Below are positions 57,725 to 64,000 of a stretch of 64,000 nt of DNA, one piece after another (position 1 is the stretch's first letter; every line of letters starts with the position of its first letter). Source of the stretch: Leptura quadrifasciata. Lineage: Eukaryota; Arthropoda; Insecta; Coleoptera; Cerambycidae. The stretch spans positions 114,191,342 to 114,255,341 of the forward strand of contig OY776677.1 in NCBI GenBank assembly GCA_963675555.1, written 5' to 3'. The notes below the pieces were generated by a model that was given only the letters and a program-made list of their open reading frames with translations, was not told the origin of the DNA and did no database searches. Position numbers and translations under genes: made by a program.

Positions 57725-58150
57725 CGGCCTTTCCTTAACATATATCAAACACCTATAGATGTAGAAAGAAGGAACCGTTAGTATTCCAAGTTCAATGAAT
57801 TTATGTCTTACGTCATCTCTATATCTAAAATCACAGATCGATCTCACAACACGTCTCTGTAAACTAAATATTCTATTTAAATGAGCTGAATTGCATAAAA
57901 AAATGTGCCTTGGAATAGCGAAAAATACGCTGTTTTCGGGATAGGGATATTTCTCCTATTAAATTGTTTATCATATATACACATCTTGCTAGTTTTTTCG
58001 AAACATAATCCCCATGTTGCTTCCAACACAGTTTGGGATCAAGTACTACTCCCAAAAATTTTACATTATCCGGATTTTGATAATTTTCAATGATACGAGT
58101 AGAAAATACCATAATTAGCTTGGTATCGATTAAACATAAAATATTGGCTT
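57725..58150 (-). pseudogene. LINE reverse transcriptase, fragment 1
   Basis: Minus strand: IDTKLIMVFSTRIIENYQNP, DNVKFLGVVLDPKLCWKQHG, VSKKLARCVYMINNL, then, with stops, a degraded RRVVR-like region (YLVYRDVL, DRSVILDIEMT) down to the border of the 1.8-kb element. This corresponds to RT motif 7 and the thumb of a CR1/jockey-type ORF2. The upstream motifs are missing, so this LINE copy is 5'-truncated. Confidence 0.82.
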
Positions 58151-58504
58151 GGAACTACTCGTAGACAGTCGACTGTATTCGCAGCATAATACTCTCCAAC
58201 TCCTTCTAGTTCTCATTAGATACTATATATTGTATAATTACTGTTTATAATTACATGACTAAGAAGTTAGCTGTTTAACTCATCTAATTTTTTGTGTGTT
58301 TTAGTTCAATATATTCTTGAATAATTTTATTTCCATAACATCACCCAATATCCTTTGGTCCTGTCCTCGTAATATTTTATTAATATTTTTAACTCACGTA
58401 AAAATATAAAACGAGATAAAAATTTCAGCATATTCATATTTCAAATTGTGTCTTGGGCAGGATCAATTTATGCCATCTAATAAATATTTATTCAACTTTA
58501 ATTT
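58151..58504. other. Interior of the long-TIR element, nothing recognised
   Basis: AT-rich sequence between the LINE and the right TIR. The adjoining inner TIR has an open minus-strand frame (RPSNNLPKIKERLKLKLNKY) ending in a stop near 58468, possibly the C-terminus of the lost protein of the element. Confidence 0.35.
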
Positions 58505-58961
58505 AAGTCTCTCTTTAATCTTCGGTAAATTGTTAGAAGGCCGTTTGAAATTTGGAAATGTAATAGCCTTAATTAAACGAAATTCGAAAATTGTAATCAG
58601 CTAAATGCGTATTGGAGCACTATACATGTAGCTGATTATTATTCTTATACTTCCATATGTGACAGAAGGCATGTAAAAAAATTTCGTTCTGCCTGAAATG
58701 ATTTTTACTTTTTTTTTTTTACAAGTTCATAGGACCAGCTATTTTTTGGACACTACCTGAAATAATTTTAAAAATATATTTTTTCGACATGTTCCATACC
58801 CCTCCCACAAGCGCCTCCACCCCTACGTGCAGCTGACGGTCGTCTCGGTTTTAGCTGCATAGTATCTGCTATGTCTGTTAACCCTTTCAGTCATACCGTA
58901 TTCAATTGAATACGTGACATTGACGAATTTTTAGTAATTAAAAGGCGCAATTGTGAATAAT

Positions 58962-58976
58962 GGCGCCACCTGGTAT
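58962..58976 (-). promoter_or_regulatory. CTCF-like motif within the piggyBac-like element
   Basis: Minus strand ATACCAGGTGGCGCC agrees with CCRSYAGRKGGCRSY at 13 of 15 positions, including the AGGTGGCGC core known for insect CTCF. Binding is not shown. Confidence 0.35.
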
Positions 58977-59253
58977 TGGTTGGGCCAAGCATTTTTCATA
59001 ACGAGGATACATATTTGGCCATCTATTCGAAGTTATTGAAACTGAAGGAAATTGAAAGTAGGGAACTGCATGGCTGTCACCACTTGCTGTCTGTCAGGTG
59101 CTTGTTCTCAATTTTTCTACAATTGTGTGAACTTTGTTTAGTACGGTCGTGAGTAAAAAAAATGATGTCTTATAAAGGTATTTTGCTAAAATCTAGTTGT
59201 GTACATCTAACTTTAATTTTTGTGACATTGTCAGTTAGTTGTCATATAAGCGA

Positions 59254-60235
59254 GGAGTTATTGCTAAAGCAGAAGATGGATGGCCAATGAGACAAATTGC
59301 ACTGCGTTATAATATTGACAAAAATTCGGTGTGTAACATTTTAAGAATAAAGAGTACGAGAGAATAAACGGTACGATTAGTAGAAATCCTGCATCAGGGC
59401 GACGAAGGGTGTCAACTCAACAACAAGATTTGCAATTAGTAAATGCTTTAGTAAAAAATCCATTTTACTCAGTAATTCAGGCTGCTGAAGAAACGAATTA
59501 TCCTGGATCGAGTAGTACTGGTCACCGGCGAGTAAGAGAATCGGAGCTACGCTGTCATGCAGCAGCACAGAAATACTTACTTAAAAAAGCTGAACTCGAG
59601 TAGGATTTACGCTTGAATTTTTAGCGCATGATGTAAATTTTTGGAACAATGTAGTCTTTACAGACGAAAAAACTTTCCAGTCAACACACGGCGGTCGTAT
59701 TCGTGTTTACCGCTCTCCGAATACTCGATTCTATGAGAAATATATATCTAACAATGATAAAAGTGGTAGATTTTCCATCAATATGTGGGCTTGGATATCG
59801 GCACGTGGTCCTGGTGTTTTGTGGCATATTGAGGAACGATTTAATAGTGAAGCGTATATTACGATTTTAGTCAATATTATGCTCCCTTCTGTATCACAAT
59901 TATTTCCTAATAATGAGTTCATATTTCAACAAGACAATTGTTCCCTTCATACTGCTCATACCGTAACTAACTGGTTTCAAGATAACAACATCAATGTTCT
60001 TAACTGTCCCAGTCATAGTCCAGATCTTAACCCTGTGGAAGAAGTATGGGGACTACTCGTAAGAAGTATCCAAAAACGAAACGTGAGACCACGGAATGCT
60101 GAAGAATTACTGGAAACAGTAAATAATGCATGGGAAAATATTATTACTAATGATTATTGTATAAGGTTATTTAATTCTATGCCAAACAGACTTATAGAAG
60201 TTATAAATAGAAATGGTGCAATAACGAAATATTAA
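59254..60235 (+). pseudogene. Tc1-like DD34E transposase, two frameshifts
   Basis: Piece 1 is the first helix-turn-helix, GVIAKAEDGWPMRQIALRYN, up to a stop near 59365. Piece 2 (to 59600) has TISRNPASGRRRVSTQQQD and FYSVIQAAEETNYPGSSSTG. Piece 3 (to 60235) has NVVFTDEKTFQS (first Asp), IFQQDNCSLHTAHTV (second Asp) and HSPDLNPVEEVWGLLVRSI (Glu). There are 34 residues between second Asp and Glu. All three catalytic residues and the natural C-terminus are intact, so inactivation by frameshifts may be recent. Cut-and-paste transposase; nuclear. Confidence 0.9.
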
Positions 60236-60385
60236 TAGTTAGTTTCTTGTCAAGTAGGATATCCTTTGTCCTTTGATCCAGGATTTCTACTAATCGTACG
60301 TGTATTTTCCGCTTTCTTAAAATGTTACACACCAAATTTAGCAATTTGTCTCATTAACCATCCATAATTTACTATATCAATAACT
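59256..60385 (+). mobile_element. Tc1-like transposon nested in the piggyBac-like element
   Basis: A transposase reading (59254-60235, two frameshifts) is followed by 60272-60385, an inverted copy of 59256-59400. The shared text includes AATGAGACAAATTGC, GGTGTGTAACATTTTAAGAA and ACGATTAGTAGAAATCCTG. The arms overlap the helix-turn-helix coding region, so true outer borders are not certain. Confidence 0.8.
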
Positions 60386-60723
60386 ACAGCATTAAAATTA
60401 AAAATAAATTAAAAGTGATATCTGTTTTATTTCGGCTACTCATTACATGTTCAAATAGAGACAGATTTACATTAGAAAAAAAAAAGTTGTCCTCTTTTTT
60501 CTGCTCACGACAGTACGCTGCTCGTCGGATTTTGATAGTAAAAAGTGCGCTCTTTTATTATGTGTACGTTGCAAAAACAATCATTAATCGTCAACGGCGT
60601 CAGAATTTCCAAAAAACACCATATTCAATTGAATACATCGTGATCCATAGGTTGCCAGATTCACGGTGAGTATAACCTCACTTTTATTTTTTCACTTTCT
60701 AGTTTCCTCTTTACGCTACACAG

Positions 60724-61140
60724 ATGAATCGTAATAAATACAGATCACCTCTAACCGATGCGGAATTGCTCCAACTTTTGGATACAGGTGATTCTGACCT
60801 CGATTTATTGAGTGATGCGGACGATGATCCTGAAGATTGGGATGACGATTCTGGGGATGAATATGCAGATGAAAAGCTAAAATCAGTCTCATAGAATATA
60901 CCGACCCTGAAGTAAATGCGGACGTTGAGAATGAGGTTTTGAATCCAGAAATAATGGATGCATCTGATGAAGAAATGGATGCAACTCCCCACATGGAAAC
61001 GTCTGCAGAAAGTCGTTTGGAGAGAAAACAGAGGGAAAGGGCCGTCAGTAATGAGAAAAAAGTTTTGAAAAACAATTTTGTCATTGTCAAATGTCATTGT
61101 CAAATTGCCAATTTGTCATGTCAATATGTCAATTTTAACT
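60724..61140 (+). pseudogene. piggyBac-like transposase, acidic N-terminus only
   Basis: Starts MNRNKYRSPLTDAELLQLL, then an acidic stretch (SDADDDPEDWDDDSGDEYAD) and a stop near 60892. After a frameshift it continues EYTDPEVNADVENEVLNPE, MDASDEEMDATPHMETSAES, RKQRERAVSNEKK. Acidic N-termini ahead of the catalytic core are usual in piggyBac proteins. The core with the catalytic DDD is deleted, so the element cannot move itself. Just upstream, ACGGTGAGTATAA and TTTTTTCACTTTCTAG look like donor and acceptor of a small 5' UTR intron (about 60665-60711). Confidence 0.75.
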
Positions 61141-61399
61141 TTTGATCTGACTTCTTATCACTTTTACCCTTGAGTCAGTATGTATGCAATTGAACCAGCA
61201 TCGGTGTTCCAAAGGGCGCTATCGGAAAAATAAATAAATAACACCAAAAAATCAGAAAAAATTCAATCTATAGATATATCAATTTTCAGATTTTTCGACG
61301 TAAGGGAAAAAGTCGTGACCGAAAGGGTTAAAATAAACCGGCATGCGATGACTAGATAAAAATACCCCTGCCTTCCGGGCTACTAGTGAACACCCCATT

Positions 61400-61689
61400 A
61401 ATTGCAACACAAATAAAACTAACCACTGATTTATTTAACAATTAATTAACCTACAATAATTAGTATTTTTAATTACAACACTAATTATTACCTTCACTAC
61501 TTAACTCTACTATTCTTTAGTCCGATCACTTGTTCTTGTTCTGTTCTGATCACTTTTCTATCCAAAATCGAACTACCCAGTGTCTTGGTTCCGTTCCTTT
61601 TATACTCCGCGAGATTTTTCCCTATTATTCTGGTTTAGAGATATTCTGTTCGTAGCTAATTAGACATGCTTCTTCCTACTAAGTGCCAT
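61400..61689. other. No gene recognised
   Basis: AT-rich flank of the nested element. Exon E of the host gene could have been displaced to here, but no conserved frame is visible. Confidence 0.4.
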
Positions 61690-62102
61690 TAACTACAGAA
61701 ACCTCTGCCCCGTAAGGAAGAAGCAAAGCACTGTTGGAACCCCTCTGTTTGACAATACAATTGTTAGCGAGTGCGTTGTTGCGCTATTGAACGCTCTTTC
61801 TATATCTAGAAACGTTGCTATTACTATTTCTTTGTCATCCAATGACTTTGTCAGTGGCCTGTTTAACTCATCCAATGCAAGAGTATTTCCTCCCTAATAT
61901 ACCTATTCTGTAGCCGTTCCAACGTTTTGAGTACGAAAGAGGATATGCTTATAGGTTTATATGATTTGGGTGTTTGGTCTGGTATTCTGCCTATTTTTAA
62001 TAGGTCTAGATGACTCTCACTTTCCTATATAAGCAGGCTCTGAATATTTTACATAAATAGGGTAATAATGCCTCTAGTCCTTTCTAGAGCCAAATTATAT
62101 AT
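61690..62102 (-). pseudogene. R1/I-type LINE reverse transcriptase, downstream part
   Basis: Minus strand, with frame changes: LALERTRGIITLFM, HLDLLKIGRIPDQTPKSYKP, ISISSFVLKTLERLQNRYIR, then MDELNRPLTKSLDDKEIVIA and TFLDIERAFNSATTHSL. PKSYRPISLSSF-LKTLERL is RT motif 1-2 and FLDIEGAFD motif 3 (known). The piece 63033-63283 carries the preceding motif. It has been separated from that piece by the 930-bp MITE. Confidence 0.85.
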
Positions 62103-63032
62103 ACAGAGTGTTCCAGATTTAAGATGACATAGACTAATGAGAAGTAGAGCACACTTTGCTGAGTTCAAAATATCCCCACACTTACCTTTGAATCATCACT
62201 GTTTCCAAGATACGTGTTGTTTTATGAATTTTGACTGAAATTAAAATTCATCATATTTTTGGAATGGGTGGATATATTTGGATAAAAGTTGGTACACATA
62301 TAATGCACTCCTAGTACAATCAACAGCATAATTTAGTATGGAAAATTTCCAGGACAGGATCAATTTTTATTATCTTACATTTAGGGTTGATTACATCACC
62401 CTGTTTATCAGTTTTTTTTATAAATGGCGCATAACTATTGAAATGTCTATGGGTTATTGTGCAAAATACTGAATATTTGATGCCATGCTTAGGGTTACCT
62501 CCTAGCAAATTTTCGAAAATAATGGTGAATGATATTTAAATTCTACAAAATACGCAAACAACTAGTTAATGTCACTTTTTTAAATTTTACTTAAACACTT
62601 CTTTAATAATTGTTTAATGTACTACTGTTATTTAAATTTGATTCTAATTGCACATTTGTACGGCTATATGCAATATTCCATAGAATGCGTCAATTATATA
62701 GTTTAATATATAGTAATGTAAGTTACCTTTAGAAATTAAGCTTAAAGTATTCAGGGAAGTTGTTGGAGTCATTAAAGTAAGGTTTCCAAACTAAATTATG
62801 CTATTGATTGGAGTAAGAGTGCACTATATATGTATATCAACTTTTATCCAAATATATCCACCCATTCCAAAAATATGGTGAATTTTAGTTTTAGTAAAAA
62901 TTAATAAAACATGTGTCTCGAAAACAGTGAGGATTCAAAGGTAAGTGTGGGGGTGTTTTGAACTCAGCAAAGTGTGCTCTATCTCTCATTAGTCTATGTC
63001 ACTTTAAATCTGGGATATTTATATTTTGTATT
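62103..63032. mobile_element. 930-bp MITE with 200-bp arms that splits a LINE
   Basis: Arms 62113-62313 and 62815-63013 are inverted copies, sharing AGCACACTTTGCTGAGTTC, ATATTTGGATAAAAGTTG and ATATATCCACCCATTCC. The left end ACAGAGTGTTCC is a variant of the CAGGGTGTTCC ends seen elsewhere in the window; the right end TATTTTGTAT is a decayed inverse. TA borders both sides. It has no transposase. Confidence 0.8.
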
Positions 63033-63283
63033 CCATCTATCCCAGGAGTTTTGAGCGGTTGGAACTTACTAATTACCCATTTGATATTGACAGGTTTTAC
63101 TACCTTGGCGTCCCCCCCCCCTCCCCATACACGCTCAAAGTATACTCGACTCGAAGAAATCAACTCGAACCCAACTTCAAACTGAGCATGCTTGGCGGTT
63201 TCTACACATGTACGCACCAAACGTACCAACTTCAGTTCAAAATTTAAAACCGCGAGCCTTTCTGCTGTGAAGAAAAGTGACAA
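63033..63283 (-). pseudogene. R1/I-type LINE reverse transcriptase, upstream part
   Basis: Minus strand: KVVKPVNIKWVISKFQPLKT followed by PGIDG, the well-known RT motif 0 (KSPGPDGI). At 63032 the LINE text stops and MITE text begins. Upstream the frame passes EVGFELISSSRVYFERVWGG, probably the linker before the RT. Confidence 0.75.
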
Positions 63284-64000
63284 CCGAATACAAGAAATTG
63301 ATGCAGGACCGAATGAACATGGATGGGGGCCTGTAGGAAAAATTGGGGTGGAGGCTTACTCAAGCCCGGTGATTTGCGGAAAATCAACTTCCATAGCTTT
63401 CTGGAATCTAGGGTGTAAATTATGAGGATCTTTTTATTTACATATTGTTTAATAACGTTTTTATATTTATAATTTTTGGTAATTGCAAAGTAGCAAACGT
63501 AGAAATGTTTAACATTTTACATTAAACTTATAAACGAATATCCCGATATATATCTTACACTAAATTGACTTTTAGAGATTTTTGATTACCGAATTCTTCA
63601 ATAATAGCGGAAAAGTCCACGCTCGTAAGATATTCTTGATACTCATACTAATTAAATGGAGCCCACTATGGCTCATAGAAGATTTTCATCTATTTTTCGT
63701 CAATTTTAGTTTTGAAAATGATATCTCATCAGTACAATCTGAGGTCATTATTACAAGATAAATTTATAGCATCTCCACATTGGGAACGTATCTTTTAAAT
63801 ATCTATCTACCAACAGCTGATACAAACGTGTTGTATATTACGCACGGTCGTTATAATAAGAACCGCGTACTTAACTGAAGGGCGGAGTTTCATTTGTCAT
63901 TTCCAATTTCGAAAAAAATCAGAAATCATTTATTTTTTATATTCAATAAAATAAATTTTCAAGACAATTTGGTGGGGGCCCCGAGGCTTCATTGCCTTGG
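63284..64000. other. No gene recognised
   Basis: AT-rich. A 77-codon plus-strand ORF at 63192-63425 has no family resemblance and its start overlaps the LINE in antisense. The window ends in unassigned sequence. Confidence 0.4.

Larger units (their letters stand above)
58878..61331 (+). mobile_element. piggyBac-like element inserted in the right TIR
   Basis: TTAA stands at both ends (58878-58881, 61328-61331). The 2446-bp element begins CCCTTTCAGTCA and ends, inverted, CCCTTTCGGTCA. TTAA duplication with CCC ends is the piggyBac hallmark. It carries the beginning of a transposase gene (60724 on) but not the catalytic domain. A Tc1-like transposon sits inside at about 59256-60385. Removing the element and one TTAA restores the TIR exactly as in the intact left copy, apart from point differences. 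Confidence 0.9.
54160..61396. mobile_element. 7.2-kb long-TIR element, host of several nested insertions
   Basis: The left TIR (54167 to about 54725) is matched in inverted orientation by about 58505-58877 continued by 61332-61389; the right TIR is interrupted by a piggyBac-like element. ACACCCC stands at 54160-54166 and 61390-61396 and may be the target duplication. Outer ends: left ATAGTCCGGGAGACAAGGGT, right (inverted) CTAGTAGCCCGGAAGGCAGG. TIRs contain TAGTCATCGCATGCCGGTTT and CCACAAGCGCCTCCAC. The interior holds a LINE and another TIR element but no transposase that belongs to these ends, so the superfamily is unknown. Confidence 0.8.

Noticed and set aside
63192..63425. 77-codon plus-strand ORF at the window end
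   Set aside because: Partly antisense to the LINE reverse transcriptase piece and without any recognised similarity.
1..64000. tRNA genes, CRISPR arrays, LTR retrotransposons and endogenous viral genes
   Set aside because: No cloverleaf with both A and B boxes, no regularly spaced short repeats, no LTR pair with primer binding site and no gag-pol or capsid-type frame was found by eye. A tRNAscan-SE or LTR_FINDER run would be decisive.

Overview
The window looks like AT-rich nuclear DNA from an insect; a beetle is possible, but I cannot name the species. The reasons are spliced exons with GT-AG junctions, many non-LTR retrotransposon remnants (CR1-like, I/R1-like), Tc1/mariner, piggyBac-like and hAT-like DNA elements, DUF4817-type transposase fragments, a 5S-rRNA-derived SINE and many foldback or MITE-type inverted repeats. 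I saw no operons, Shine-Dalgarno sites, CRISPR array or convincing tRNA gene. Most of the sequence is transposon debris in various stages of decay.

The one host gene I can support lies at about 44.9-54.0 kb on the plus strand. Four exons (44926-45050, 49030-49184, 52625-52832, 53901-54027) join in frame. They encode a six-cysteine extracellular module, one transmembrane helix and a cytoplasmic tail with two PPxY motifs. This is the layout of the WBP1/VOPP1/Shisa-like (STMC6) family of membrane adaptors that recruit WW-domain (Nedd4-type) ligases. The first exon, with the signal peptide, was not found. Mobile DNA ends 36-65 bp upstream of three successive splice acceptors and also takes over the sequence just after the last recognised exon.

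Layout. 0-14 kb: LINE reverse transcriptase remnant, AATATT-rich repeat, dispersed transposon ends, a 242-bp MITE with a CTCF-like site, and a 5S-derived SINE. 14.4-15.9 kb: a foldback element with internal tandem units between 12-bp direct repeats. 18-20.3 kb: CACCCCC minisatellite, a thrice-repeated 40-55-bp motif and a long perfect-stem hairpin. 21.4-21.6 kb: an orphan heat-shock-type promoter on the minus strand. 22.7-26.3 kb: a decayed RT, then an R1-like LINE that kept only ORF1 (a half-LINE). 28-33 kb: DUF4817 and Tc1 transposase remnants, including a Tc1 inside a 2.4-kb inverted repeat. 33.57-35.86 kb: a hAT-like element with 8-bp target duplication. 37-43 kb: RNase H and transposase relics, a 3.2-kb CR1-like LINE split by a foreign insertion, and repeated transposon ends. 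43.3-44.9 kb: a TTAA-flanked element. 45-52.6 kb: introns of the host gene filled with an inverted repeat pair, two LINEs and a MITE.

54.16-61.40 kb is a nest of elements: a 7.2-kb long-TIR element holds a LINE that is split by another TIR element, and its right TIR is split by a piggyBac-like element that itself contains a Tc1. The two TIRs of the outer element let the piggyBac insertion site be checked exactly. 61.7-63.3 kb: an RT cut in two by a 930-bp MITE.
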